Shown here: one piece after another, positions 32,450 through 41,792 of the stretch | Layout of the letters: each line of letters opens with the position of its first letter | Position numbering within the stretch: the stretch's first letter is position 1 | The notes under the pieces: generated by a model | Database searches by the model: none | Told to the model about the DNA's origin: nothing | Seen by the model: the letters and a program-made list of their open reading frames with translations, nothing else | From: Brevundimonas sp. UBA6550 | GTDB lineage: Bacteria; Pseudomonadota; Alphaproteobacteria; Caulobacterales; Caulobacteraceae | Assembly: GCF_002434505.1 (NCBI RefSeq) | Contig: NZ_DJKE01000008.1 | Coordinates: forward strand, 361,300 to 425,299 | Direction of reading: 5' to 3' | DNA length: 64,000 nucleotides | Translations under genes and position numbers: made by a program

Positions 32450-33991
32450 CTTGATCGGCGGAACAGGCGGAGGCGGTGCGTCGCTGTCCGTCTCGTGAAC
32501 CTCGACCAGACCGCGTCCGACGTGGCTCTTGCGATAGCCGTAGGCGAAATAGACCACCAGGCCGACGGCGCCCCAGATTGGCAAAACCAGTTTGGATTCC
32601 GTCGGCAGGTTGAAGAACAGGCCCAGGGTGCCCAGCACCGCCAGCGGGGCGATGATCCACACCAGGGGCGTCTTGAACGGGCGGTGACGGTTCGGCTGGG
32701 TCACGCGCAGGATCATCACCGCGATCGCCACCATGAAGAAGGCGAACAGGGTGCCGGAGTTGGAGATGTCCGCCAGTTGGCCGACGGGCAGGAAGGCGGC
32801 GAAGACGGCCACGGCCGCGCCGGTGATCATGGTGACGATGTGCGGCGTCTTCCACTTGGGGTGGATGGTGGCCAGGAAGCCGGGTAGCAGGCCGTCACGC
32901 GCCATCACGAAGAAGATGCGGGTCTGACCGAACAGCATGATCAGGATGACCGACGGCAGGGCCAGGAAGGCGGCGATGCCGATCAGGTCGCCGATGCGCT
33001 CATGACCGACGACGCGCAGGACGTGGGCCAGGGCTTCGCGCGAGCAGACCAGAGGCTCCTGCATCGACGAGAAGGTGGAGCACTGCGCGGCCAGGGCCGA
33101 CGAACCGGCGTGCAGCACCTCGCCGTTCGGACCGAGCAGCGGTTGGGCGCCGATGGCGCCGATCGCGCCGGCGGCGACCAGCAGATAGAAGATGGTGCAG
33201 ATGCCCAGCGACGCGATCAGGCCGATGGGCACGTTGCGTTGCGGGTTCTTGGTTTCTTCGGCCGCCGTCGAAACGGCGTCGAAGCCGACATAGGCGAAGA
33301 AGATCGAGGCCGCGGCGCCGACGACGCCAAGGCCCGCGCCATGGCCGTCGCCGAACCAGCCGTTCGGCGTGAAGGGCGTGAAGTTGGCGCCCTTCAGCAC
33401 CGGCACGGTCAGGACGATGAAGACCGTCAGGGCCGTGACCTTGATGGCGACCAGAACGGCGTTGACGCGCGCGCTTTCGCTGGTCCCGATCATCAGCAGG
33501 CCGGTGATGAGAAGCGCGATCAGCAGGGCCGGCAGGTTCATGACGCCGCCGGCGTAGGGGCCGACGGCTATGGCCTGTGGCAAGCTTATGCCCCAACTCT
33601 GCAGGAGGCCGATGAAATAGCCGGACCAGCCGACGGACACCGCCGAGGCCGCGACGGCGTATTCAAGAATGAGCGCCCAGCCCACCATCCAGGCCAGCAA
33701 CTCGCCCATCACCGCATAGGTGTAGGTGTAGGCCGAGCCGGAGACCGGCACCATCGAAGCGATTTCTGAATAGCAAAGCGCCGCCACGGCGCAGACCGCA
33801 GCGGCGATGACGAAGCTCCACATCATGCCGGGGCCGGCCTTCTGGGCGGCCTCGGAGGTCAGGACGAAGATGCCGGTGCCGATGATCGCGCCCACGCCCA
33901 GCAAGGTCAGCTGAACGGGGCCCAGGGTTCGGGTTAGCGATTTTTTCTCCGCGGATGCGAGAATCGCATCCAACGATTTGACGCGCCACAT
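32447..33991 (-). CDS. APC-family amino acid permease
   Basis: 514-residue inner-membrane transporter with 12 or more helices and the APC signature: IGTGIFVLTSEAAQKAGPG in helix 1, ALCYSEIASMVPVSGSAYTY in helix 2-3 and FFAYVGFDAVSTAAEETKNP in helix 6. The closest style is the YfnA/cationic amino-acid transporter branch. The extra loop with CSTFSSMQEPLVCSREA between helices 7 and 8 holds two cysteines. The start is ATG 33991; GGGGAA lies nearby and a TATAAT hexamer at 34012-34007 could be a -10 element, although no good -35 was seen. It diverges from hrpB. Substrate not determinable. Confidence 0.9.
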   Translation of the reverse strand: MWRVKSLDAILASAEKKSLTRTLGPVQLTLLGVGAIIGTGIFVLTSEAAQKAGPGMMWSFVIAAAVCAVAALCYSEIASMVPVSGSAYTYTYAVMGELLAWMVGWALILEYAVAASAVSVGWSGYFIGLLQSWGISLPQAIAVGPYAGGVMNLPALLIALLITGLLMIGTSESARVNAVLVAIKVTALTVFIVLTVPVLKGANFTPFTPNGWFGDGHGAGLGVVGAAASIFFAYVGFDAVSTAAEETKNPQRNVPIGLIASLGICTIFYLLVAAGAIGAIGAQPLLGPNGEVLHAGSSALAAQCSTFSSMQEPLVCSREALAHVLRVVGHERIGDLIGIAAFLALPSVILIMLFGQTRIFFVMARDGLLPGFLATIHPKWKTPHIVTMITGAAVAVFAAFLPVGQLADISNSGTLFAFFMVAIAVMILRVTQPNRHRPFKTPLVWIIAPLAVLGTLGLFFNLPTESKLVLPIWGAVGLVVYFAYGYRKSHVGRGLVEVHETDSDAPPPPVPPIK

Positions 33992-34139
33992 AGATTTATT
34001 CCCCACATTATAAGCCAGCCCCTCGGCTGGGTTTGGGCGGACGCTAGCGGCGGATGGGACGGCGCGCAACGCGCATGACGGCGCAGTAAAGGCCGGACGA
34101 CGCTTTCGTGATCGCCCCAGGGTCGGCTACAGGCCGGAT

Positions 34140-36572
34140 ATGTTGCCGATCCACGCCGTTCTGGACCCGCTGAAGGCCGCCTTGGGCGCCGGAAACACGG
34201 CCGTGCTGGCCGCGCCGCCCGGCGCGGGCAAGACGACGGTCGTGCCGCTCGCCTTGCTGGATCAGCCGTGGCTGGGCGACGGCAAGATCCTGGTGCTGGA
34301 GCCGCGACGGCTGGCGGCGCGGGCGGCGGCGGATCGGATGGCGGCGACGCTGGGCCAACAGGCCGGGGGGACGGTCGGTTATCGCACAAGGCTGCAAAGC
34401 CGTATCGGGGCGACGACCCGGATCGAGGTCATCACCGAGGGCGTGTTCACGCGCATGATCCTGGACGATCCGGGTCTGGAGGGCGTGGGCGCGGTCCTGT
34501 TCGACGAGTTTCACGAACGCAGTCTGGACGCCGACCTGGGCCTGGCGTTGGCGCGCGAGACCCAGGGGCTGTTGCGCGACGATCTGCGGCTGCTGGTCAT
34601 GTCGGCGACGCTGGATGTCGTCGGCGTCTCGCGTCTGCTGGACGGCGCGCCGGTGATCGAGGCCGAGGGGCGGGTGTTTCCGGTCGAGACCCGATACCTG
34701 GGCCGCAATCCGGCCGAGCGGTTCGAAGACGCGGTGACGCGGGCCTGCCTGACGGCCTTGGGCGAGGAGAGCGGGTCGATCCTGGTCTTCATGCCGGGGC
34801 AGGGTGAGATTCACCGCGTCGCGCGTCTGGTCAGGGAACGGCTGCGGCTGGCCGATGTGGACGTTACGCCGCTTTACGGCGGCCTGGACCGCGCCGAACA
34901 GGACCGCGCCATCGAACCGGCGGCGCAGGGACGGCGCAAACTGGTGCTGGCCACCTCGGTCGCGGAGACCAGCCTGACCATCGAGGGCGTGCGGGTGGTG
35001 ATCGACGGCGGCCTGTCGCGCGTGCCGCGTTTCGAACCGTCCAGCGGCCTGACGCGACTGGCGACGGTCAAGGTCAGCCGGTCCTCGGCCGAACAGCGGC
35101 GCGGGCGGGCGGGGCGCACGGCGCCGGGCGTCTGCTACCGCCTGTGGGACGAGGAGCAGACGCGGGGGTTGGTCGCGCACCAGCGGCCCGAAATCCAGGA
35201 GGCGGACCTGACCGGCCTGGCGCTGGATCTGGCGCGATGGGGCGCGCGGTCGGTCGAGGGGCTGGCGCTGCTGGACCCGCCACCCGCCGGCGCAATGGCC
35301 GAAGCGCGCAATGTGCTGACCCGCCTGGGCGCGCTGCGGGCCGATGGCGGATTGTCGGCACATGGGATGCGGCTGACGAAAATCCCGCTGCCGCCGCGTC
35401 TGGCCCATATGGTCGCTGTCGCCTCGGATCGGGGCGACGCCCTGGCCGGCGCTCGGATCGCGGCGGTGTTGAGCGAGCCGGGGCTGGGCGGATCGGGCGT
35501 CGATCTGTCGGACCGTCTGGTCGGCCTGACGCGGGATCAGTCGCCGCGCGCGCGCGATGCGCTGAAGCTGGCGGATCGCTGGGCCAGGGCGGCGGGCGGC
35601 GGGTCGGGCGAGACGGTCCATCCGGGACTGTTGCTGGCCGAGGCTTTTCCCGAACGGATCGCGAAGGCGCGGGGCAGGTCCGGCGAGTTCCTGCTGGCCA
35701 GCGGACGCGGCGCCATGCTGGAGGCGTCGGATCATCTGGCGCGCGCGCCTTGGCTGGCGGTCGCCGAACTGGGTGGCGGCGATGTGCGCGATCGGGTGCG
35801 GCTGGCGGCGGCGTTGGATTCGGAGGCGGTGGAAACCGAGCTGGCGCGTCTTATCACCACCGAGGACCGGATGGCGCGCGAACCGTCCGGTCGGGCGGTG
35901 ATCCGGCGGTCGCGAAGGATCCGCGCCATCGTTCTGGACGAGAAGGTGGTCGGCGCGCCGGACGCAAAAATGCTGAACGCCGCCCTGCGCGCCGAGGTGG
36001 AGGCCGAGGGGCTGGGCGCGCTGCGTTGGGGCGAACAGGCGGAAGGCCTCAGGGCGCGGCTGGCCTTTCTGCACGACCAGGACGTCGCCTGGCCGGATGT
36101 ATCGGACGCAGCCCTGCTGGCGGCGCGCGAAGACTGGCTGTGGCCGTTGCTGGAGGGTGCGAAGGCTTTGGACGCCATCGGCGACGCGCGACTGGCGGAA
36201 GCGCTGCGCGGGCTGATCCCATGGGACCTGCAGCGTCGGCTGGACGAACTGGCGCCGGCGCGGTTGGTGACGCCGCTGGGATCGGCTGCCATCGATTATT
36301 CGGCCGAGGGCGGGCCGCGCGTGGACATTCGCGTGCAGGAACTGTTCGGGGTGACGACCCACCCGACCGTGGCGAACGGCGTGCCCCTGACCCTGGCGCT
36401 GCTGTCGCCCGCGCGCCGGCCGGTGCAGGTGACAAAGGACCTGCCGCGCTTCTGGTCGGGGTCGTGGGCGGCGGTGCGAGCCGAGATGCGGGGCCGCTAT
36501 CCGCGCCACCCCTGGCCCGAGAACCCGGCCGAGGCGCAGCCGACAAACCGGGTGAAGCCGCGCGGGACCTGA
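34140..36572 (+). CDS. hrpB: ATP-dependent helicase HrpB
   Basis: 810-residue DEAH/RHA-type helicase. Motif I is PPGAGKTT near residues 26-33, motif II the HrpB-typical DEFHE at 122-126, motif III MSATLD, and motif VI SSAEQRRGRAGRTAPG. HrpB_C features occur at the end, including PVQVTKDLPRFWSGSWAAVR. The length matches E. coli HrpB (about 809-824). The in vivo substrate is not established in the family; an RNA or peptidoglycan-enzyme-related link has been proposed. It starts at ATG 34140 and is divergent from the permease gene. Confidence 0.95.
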   Translation: MLPIHAVLDPLKAALGAGNTAVLAAPPGAGKTTVVPLALLDQPWLGDGKILVLEPRRLAARAAADRMAATLGQQAGGTVGYRTRLQSRIGATTRIEVITEGVFTRMILDDPGLEGVGAVLFDEFHERSLDADLGLALARETQGLLRDDLRLLVMSATLDVVGVSRLLDGAPVIEAEGRVFPVETRYLGRNPAERFEDAVTRACLTALGEESGSILVFMPGQGEIHRVARLVRERLRLADVDVTPLYGGLDRAEQDRAIEPAAQGRRKLVLATSVAETSLTIEGVRVVIDGGLSRVPRFEPSSGLTRLATVKVSRSSAEQRRGRAGRTAPGVCYRLWDEEQTRGLVAHQRPEIQEADLTGLALDLARWGARSVEGLALLDPPPAGAMAEARNVLTRLGALRADGGLSAHGMRLTKIPLPPRLAHMVAVASDRGDALAGARIAAVLSEPGLGGSGVDLSDRLVGLTRDQSPRARDALKLADRWARAAGGGSGETVHPGLLLAEAFPERIAKARGRSGEFLLASGRGAMLEASDHLARAPWLAVAELGGGDVRDRVRLAAALDSEAVETELARLITTEDRMAREPSGRAVIRRSRRIRAIVLDEKVVGAPDAKMLNAALRAEVEAEGLGALRWGEQAEGLRARLAFLHDQDVAWPDVSDAALLAAREDWLWPLLEGAKALDAIGDARLAEALRGLIPWDLQRRLDELAPARLVTPLGSAAIDYSAEGGPRVDIRVQELFGVTTHPTVANGVPLTLALLSPARRPVQVTKDLPRFWSGSWAAVRAEMRGRYPRHPWPENPAEAQPTNRVKPRGT

Positions 36573-36631
36573 TCGGCTTGACGGCAGGGCCGCCTTGCGG
36601 GCATCGCAGCAGGTTGCTGGGAGCCGAAACC

Positions 36632-37909
36632 ATGTCCGAAGTCCTGCCCAAGAACTCCACCGGCCGCGTGCTGTTCGCCAGCCTGATCGGCACGACGATC
36701 GAATTCTTCGACTTCTACATCTACGCCACGGCGGCGGTGCTGGTGTTTCCGATCCTGTTCTTCCCGGGCGACGATCCGGGCACGGCGCTGCTGTCGTCGT
36801 TCGCCACCTTCTCCATAGCCTTCTTCGCACGGCCTATCGGCGCCCTGGCGTTCGGCCATTTCGGCGACCGGGTGGGGCGCAAGGCGACGCTGGTGGCGGC
36901 CCTGATGACCATGGGGCTGTCGACCGTGGCCATCGGTCTATTGCCGACGCACCAGCAGGTCGGCCTGCTGGCGCCCCTGCTGCTGGCGGTTTGCCGCTTC
37001 GGACAGGGGCTGGGCCTGGGCGGCGAGTGGGGCGGGGCGGTCCTGCTGGCGACCGAGAATGCGCCGCCCGGCAAGAAGGCCTGGTTCGGCATGTTCCCCC
37101 AACTGGGCGCCCCCATCGGCTTCATCCTGTCCACTACCGCCTTTATCGCCCTGACCTCGACCCTGAGCGAAGCCGCATTCGAGAGCTGGGGCTGGCGCAT
37201 CCCCTTCCTGGCCAGCGCCGTCCTGGTGTTCGTCGGCCTGTGGGTGCGGCTGAAGATCACCGAGACGCCCGAGTTCCAGAAGGCCGTAGACCGCGACGAG
37301 CGGGTCAAGGCGCCGGCCGTGACCCTGTTTTCGCATCACAAGGCCGCACTGGTGCTGGGCACCTTCAGCGGCGTGACGACCTTCACCCTGTTCTATCTGA
37401 TGACGGTCTTCGCCCTGGGGTGGGCGACGACGGGGATGGGGCTGGCGCGGGCCGACGTGCTGCCGATCCAGTTGATCGGCGTGCTGTTCTTCGCCGCCTT
37501 CATTCCGGTGACGGCCCTGCTGGCGGATCGGTACGGGCAGGTGAGGGTGCTGATCGCGTCGTCCATCGGGATCGGCCTGTTCGGTTTTCTGTTCGCCACC
37601 CTGTTCGGGGGCGGGCTGACCGGGCTGCTGATCTTCTTCGCCCTGGGGTTCGCCCTGATGGGCTGCACCTATGGCCCCATCGGCGCGGCCATGGCCCGAC
37701 CGTTCCCGACGGCGGTGCGCTATACCGGGGCGTCGATGGCCTTCAATCTGGCGGGCATTCTGGGCGCGTCGCTGGCGCCCTATATCGCGCTGAAACTGGC
37801 CGAGCGGTTCGGGCCGGCGGCGGTCGGCGGTTATCTGGCCGTGTCCGCCCTGATCACCATCGTCGCCCTGTGGGGCATGGGTCGGGTGGCGCCGGAAGAG
37901 AAGCGCTAG
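36632..37909 (+). CDS. MFS transporter of the metabolite:H+ symporter type
   Basis: 425-residue, 12-helix inner-membrane protein. It opens with SLIGTTIEFFDFYIYATAAV and has FGHFGDRVGRKATL after helix 2, GQGLGLGGEWGGAVLLATEN in helix 4 and ETPEFQKA in the central loop, all signatures of the MHS branch (ProP/ShiA/KgtP-like). The start is ATG 36632 with GGGAG upstream. It converges on the RNA methyltransferase gene with the two stops sharing a CTAG. Substrates in this branch are small organic acids or zwitterions; none can be assigned here. Confidence 0.92.
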   Translation: MSEVLPKNSTGRVLFASLIGTTIEFFDFYIYATAAVLVFPILFFPGDDPGTALLSSFATFSIAFFARPIGALAFGHFGDRVGRKATLVAALMTMGLSTVAIGLLPTHQQVGLLAPLLLAVCRFGQGLGLGGEWGGAVLLATENAPPGKKAWFGMFPQLGAPIGFILSTTAFIALTSTLSEAAFESWGWRIPFLASAVLVFVGLWVRLKITETPEFQKAVDRDERVKAPAVTLFSHHKAALVLGTFSGVTTFTLFYLMTVFALGWATTGMGLARADVLPIQLIGVLFFAAFIPVTALLADRYGQVRVLIASSIGIGLFGFLFATLFGGGLTGLLIFFALGFALMGCTYGPIGAAMARPFPTAVRYTGASMAFNLAGILGASLAPYIALKLAERFGPAAVGGYLAVSALITIVALWGMGRVAPEEKR

Positions 37910-38715
37910 GCTTCGTCGGTGGCGGCATAGACCATTATGCCGGTGGCGATGGCTAGGTTCAGACTGTCGGCCCGGCCGCGCATCGGGATCTTGACGTTGA
38001 CGTCGCAGGCGGCGGCCAGTTGGTCGGTCAGGCCGGCCTGTTCGTTGCCCATCAGGATCAACGACGGCTTCTGCATCACCGCCGAGCGATGGCTGACCGT
38101 GGCGTCCAAACGGGTGCCGACGACACTGCCGGGCCAAGTCTTGCGCCACGCCAGGAAGGCGTCGGGCGTGGTCTTGGTGATCGAGACAGCGAAGACCGAA
38201 CCCATGGTCGCGCGCACGGCCTCGACCGAATAGGGATCGACGCAGTCGCCGATCAGGATGACGCCGCCGCAGCCCGCCGCGTCCGCCGTGCGGATGATGG
38301 TGCCCAGATTGCCGGGATCGCGCACCTGCTCCAGCGCGACCCAGCAGGGCGCCGAGGCGGGGTCCAGGCTGTCCAACGGCGCATAGGCCTGTTCGAACAC
38401 GCCCAGCACCGTCTGGGGATTGTCGCGTCGGCTGATCTTTTCCAGGATGGCGTGGGTGACGATGATGATGTCGCCGCCCGCCTTGCGCGTTTCCGCCTTG
38501 GCGCGGTCCAGCAGCGGATGAGGGCGGGCGTCTTCGCCGACCAGCAGCATTCTAGGCGCGCGGCCCTGATCCAGCGCCTCGCCGATGAACTTCAGACCCT
38601 CGGCCAGGAAGGTCCCGGTCAGGTCGCGTTCCTTGCGCATATGCAGGGCGCGGACGGCCTTGATGGTGTCGTTCGTCAGCGAGGTGATGACGCGGTATTC
38701 GTCCCGCGCGCTCAT
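37906..38715 (-). CDS. TrmH/SpoU-family RNA 2'-O-methyltransferase
   Basis: 269-residue SPOUT methyltransferase expected to methylate a ribose 2'-OH in rRNA or tRNA. Seen: an N-terminal substrate-binding-like domain (FLAEGLKFIGEALDQGRAPR), motif 1 LEQVRDPGNLGTIIRTADAAG, motif 2 ILMGNEQAGL and motif 3 KIPMRGRADSLNLAIATGIM. The start at 38715 overlaps the upstream methyltransferase stop (ATGA). It is the last of three genes read leftward. The exact RNA target is not evident. Confidence 0.92.
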   Translation of the reverse strand: MSARDEYRVITSLTNDTIKAVRALHMRKERDLTGTFLAEGLKFIGEALDQGRAPRMLLVGEDARPHPLLDRAKAETRKAGGDIIIVTHAILEKISRRDNPQTVLGVFEQAYAPLDSLDPASAPCWVALEQVRDPGNLGTIIRTADAAGCGGVILIGDCVDPYSVEAVRATMGSVFAVSITKTTPDAFLAWRKTWPGSVVGTRLDATVSHRSAVMQKPSLILMGNEQAGLTDQLAAACDVNVKIPMRGRADSLNLAIATGIMVYAATDEA

Positions 38716-39623
38716 CGCGACCACCGCGCGAAGAAGGACAGGCCAATGGCGCGGGCGTCCTGGCCATCTTCGGACAGGGCCAGTTCGCCCCAGTCGATGC
38801 GCCCGCCGCGATCATGGGTCGCCTCGGCCATCAGGTGCGCCAGCGACAGACCGGATACGCGCGCCGCATAGGCGTTCAGCAGCAGGAAGTCGGCGTCGTC
38901 GGCCAACAGGGCGGCGCAGTCCTTCAGCAGACCCGGCATGTCCTCGAACAGCCGCCAGACCTCGCCGGTCGGTCCACGACCGTATTTTGGCGGGTCCAGA
39001 ATGATGCCGTCGTATTTGGAGCCGCGACGAACCTCGCGCGCCACATATTTGCGGGCGTCCTCGACGATCCAGCGGATCGGATGCTGAGCCAAGCCCGACT
39101 GTTCGGCGTTCTCGCGGGCGTAGGCGACGGACTTCTTGGAGGCGTCGACGTGGGTGACCTCGGCGCCGGCCGCAGCCGCGGCCAGACTGGCCACCCCGGT
39201 GTAGCCGAACAGGTTAAGCAGCTTGGGGGCACGGCCGGCTGATTGCGAGAAATCCCGCACCCGCTTGTCCAGCCATTCCCAGTTTGCGGCCTGTTCAGGG
39301 AAGAAGGCCAGGTGGCGGAAGGGGGTGAAGCGGCCCGTGAACTTCACGTCGCGCCATTTCAGCGGGAAGGCGTCGACGGGGCCGTGCTTGTCGAACTTCC
39401 AGCGGCCGGAATCCTCTTCCTCCTGCTGCGGATCGAACAGGGCGGTCGCGGCGTCGAAGGCGGCGGGATCACGCGGGGACCAGAAACACTGCGGCTCGGG
39501 CCGGACGACCGTATAACGGCCGTAGCGTTCCAGCTTCTTGCCGTCGCCGCTGTCCAGCAGGGCATAGTCGGACCAGCCGCGGGTCACGAGAGTTTCGGGT
39601 GTCTTGGAAAGAACGGGCGCCAT
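38712..39623 (-). CDS. Class I SAM-dependent methyltransferase (RlmI/RlmK-like)
   Basis: 303-residue methyltransferase. Rossmann motifs: NLFGYTGVASLAAAAAGAEV (SAM loop), HVDASKKSVAYARENAE, WIVEDARKYVAREV, and the catalytic-site-like DGIILDPPKYGRGPTGEVW. This DPPKYGRG version with the preceding FPEQAANWEWL fits the rRNA cytosine-5 methyltransferase-like group lacking a PUA domain. It starts 18 bases after the glycosyltransferase stop and overlaps the TrmH-type gene, so two RNA methyltransferases are coupled. The target is unknown. Confidence 0.88.
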   Translation of the reverse strand: MAPVLSKTPETLVTRGWSDYALLDSGDGKKLERYGRYTVVRPEPQCFWSPRDPAAFDAATALFDPQQEEEDSGRWKFDKHGPVDAFPLKWRDVKFTGRFTPFRHLAFFPEQAANWEWLDKRVRDFSQSAGRAPKLLNLFGYTGVASLAAAAAGAEVTHVDASKKSVAYARENAEQSGLAQHPIRWIVEDARKYVAREVRRGSKYDGIILDPPKYGRGPTGEVWRLFEDMPGLLKDCAALLADDADFLLLNAYAARVSGLSLAHLMAEATHDRGGRIDWGELALSEDGQDARAIGLSFFARWSR

Positions 39624-39641
39624 CGTCGGGCTGATAGGCGT

Positions 39642-41045
39642 TCAGGCGGCCTCGCGTCCAGCGTCGTCGGCGATTACGACCAGTTCCAGCGGCTGAACCT
39701 CGCTGTCGTGCGGGGTCTTGTCCCAGACGTGCGGCTCGATGATCAGCCGCCAGGCGGCGTGAACGAAGGCCAGGCTGAGCAGCGACCAATAGGCGGGCGC
39801 CGCCAACATGTCGCCGAGGCGATAGTCCAGCCCCGCGCGCCGCGCGCCGACCGCGCATCCCATCCAGGCGGCGATCACCCCGGCCCCCAGGACGGCGATG
39901 GAGGCCAAAGGCGTCGCCGGCGCGATCCCGGCGTGCAATCCGACCAACACGGCAGAGGCCAGCCAAGCCAGGGTGGGCGCATGGGCCCCCGCCGCCAGGA
40001 TGGCCGCCCCCAGGGTCATGACCAGCGACAGCAGGCCGCGCCGCCCCAGCCGGCGCGGACGTCGGGTATGGACGCCCCAGGTCTGCATATAGCCCTTCAG
40101 CCAGCGCGTACGCTGGGGCAGCCAACGGTCCAGGCCGCCGGGCGGCGTCTCCCAGGTCGGGCAGTCGATGACGTCCAGCGTCCAGCCCAGCGACCACAGG
40201 CGAAAGCCCAGGTCGGCGTCCTCGGTGACATTGTGTGCGTCCCAGCCGCCCGCCGCGCGCAGCGCCGTCATGCGGATGTGGTTGCTGGTGCCGCCCAGCG
40301 GAAAGGGCAGGCCAAGGCGCGCCATGCCTGGCAAGGTCACCTCGAACAGAGCCGCGTATTCGAAGGCGAACTGGCGGTCCAGAAAGGCCGATCCCGCTCG
40401 GCCCGAGGGCCTGATCCGCAACGGCGCCTGCAGGCAGCCCAGCCGGGGTTGGGCGACAAAACGTGCAGCGGCGCGGCGCAGTTGCTGCGGATGGGGGCGA
40501 TCTTCCGCATCATAGATGGTGACAAGGTCGCCGCGCGCCTGGGCCAGCGCGTGGTTCAGCGCGCGCGGCTTGGTCAATGGATGGCCCGGCGGCACAATGC
40601 AGGTCTTCAGCCACGCCGGCTTGGGCGCCGCCTCGACCGCCGCCAGGGTCGCGGCGTCGTGGGCCTCCAGCACGATGAAGGCCTCCAGCCGATGAGCCGG
40701 ATAGTCGATGCGCGCCAGATTTGCGATCAGGTCCGGTGCCACCGCCGCCTCGTCGTGCAGGGCGACCAGTATGGTGTAGCGGGGCCATTCGATGGGCACG
40801 GGCGCCGGGCTGGGGCGGCGCAGGCTGGCGATGGCGATGACCGTCTTCCATACGGCGGACAGGACGAAGGCCGCCTGGACGATCAACAGTCCGGCCATGA
40901 AGGCCGTCTCCGGCCAGCGGATCGCCGCGAAGGCGTAGCTGCCGATGAATACCGTCGCCGCCAGCACCTGAAATCCGCTGGGCGCACGCCGCCATGCACC
41001 GCTGCTGCGCGGCGTGATGCCCGGATGTGTCCAGTCCTTCGCCAC
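39642..41045 (-). CDS. Membrane-bound processive GT2 glycosyltransferase
   Basis: 467-residue protein of the cellulose-synthase/XagB-like type. Two N-terminal helices lead to a GT2 domain with a YTILVALHDE start, VTIYDAEDRPHP (DxD-like), a TEDADLGFRL catalytic Asp segment and QRTRWLKGYMQTW, equivalent to the Q-x2-RW motif. Three to four C-terminal helices follow. Such enzymes polymerise or export a simple polysaccharide. The GTG at 41045 is the only good start. It heads the three-gene minus-strand unit and diverges from the TetR gene. Confidence 0.88.
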   Translation of the reverse strand: MAKDWTHPGITPRSSGAWRRAPSGFQVLAATVFIGSYAFAAIRWPETAFMAGLLIVQAAFVLSAVWKTVIAIASLRRPSPAPVPIEWPRYTILVALHDEAAVAPDLIANLARIDYPAHRLEAFIVLEAHDAATLAAVEAAPKPAWLKTCIVPPGHPLTKPRALNHALAQARGDLVTIYDAEDRPHPQQLRRAAARFVAQPRLGCLQAPLRIRPSGRAGSAFLDRQFAFEYAALFEVTLPGMARLGLPFPLGGTSNHIRMTALRAAGGWDAHNVTEDADLGFRLWSLGWTLDVIDCPTWETPPGGLDRWLPQRTRWLKGYMQTWGVHTRRPRRLGRRGLLSLVMTLGAAILAAGAHAPTLAWLASAVLVGLHAGIAPATPLASIAVLGAGVIAAWMGCAVGARRAGLDYRLGDMLAAPAYWSLLSLAFVHAAWRLIIEPHVWDKTPHDSEVQPLELVVIADDAGREAA

Positions 41046-41162
41046 CTCGCCCCCGCGCCGCGTTCAACCTGTAATCGCTATGGCAACCAACCGCGTTCGG
41101 CAAGCCGGTTGGCGCCTTGGACGGATTGTCGCTATTCAGGACGCCCGATCTGGAGCAACCGT

Positions 41163-41792
41163 TTGTCCGACGCCTCGACATCCTCGCGCACGACCCGAAA
41201 GCCGAAGGGCGAGGGCCATTCGCGGCGCGGCGAAATCCTGGCGGCGGCCGAACGGATTTTCGTCGAGCACGGCTATGAGGGCGCCACCATCCGCAAGATC
41301 GCGGACGAGGTCGGCCTGTCTTCGACGGCCCTCTATATGCATTTCCCCGACAAGGGCGCGATCCTGCAGGAAATCTGCCGCGACGCCTTCGCCCGCCTGA
41401 TCGCCGCCAATGCTGCGGTCGCCGACGAGGATTGGCCGCCAATCCAAAGGTTGCGTCGCATGATCGACGGCTATGTCGCGTTCGGCTTCGCCCATCCCAA
41501 CGCCTATCGCCTGATCTATCTGACGCGGCCGGTGGAGGCGCGCGAGGGTGCGCAGGACATGGCGCGCGAACTGGGCGCCGGTCTGTTCACGACGCTGCAG
41601 GCGACCGTGGCCGACGCGGTGACGGCGGGCGAGCTGAAGGGCGATCCGAGCGTTCTGGCCCAGGCCATATGGGCGACGGCGCATGGGGTGGTGTCGTTGA
41701 TGATCACCAAGCCCTATTTTCCGTGGGCGGATCGTCAGCTGCTTGTGGATACGATGTTGGACGCCGTGTTCGCCGGTTTGCCTCGACCATGA
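41163..41792 (+). CDS. TetR/AcrR-family transcriptional regulator
   Basis: 209-residue regulator. After a basic tail (SRTTRKPKGEGHSRRGE) comes the TetR HTH: ILAAAERIFVEHGYEGATIR, KIADEVGLSSTALYMHFPDK. A C-terminal helical domain of the TetR_C type (MIDGYVAFGFAHPNAYRLIY) follows. The TTG at 41163 is preceded by GGAG at 41152-41155; the frame extends further upstream without start codons of quality, into the glycosyltransferase region. Its stop overlaps the start of the binding-protein gene, so it probably controls the ABC importer it leads. Confidence 0.88.
   Translation: MSDASTSSRTTRKPKGEGHSRRGEILAAAERIFVEHGYEGATIRKIADEVGLSSTALYMHFPDKGAILQEICRDAFARLIAANAAVADEDWPPIQRLRRMIDGYVAFGFAHPNAYRLIYLTRPVEAREGAQDMARELGAGLFTTLQATVADAVTAGELKGDPSVLAQAIWATAHGVVSLMITKPYFPWADRQLLVDTMLDAVFAGLPRP

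Noticed and set aside
34044..36830. A 928-residue minus-strand frame opposite hrpB
   Set aside because: Compositional shadow rich in Arg, Gln and Pro; HrpB on the plus strand has every helicase motif.
39243..41162. A long plus-strand frame extending the TetR gene upstream to 849 residues
   Set aside because: The upstream part is opposite the methyltransferase and glycosyltransferase genes. The TetR similarity starts only after 41163, where a ribosome site is present.
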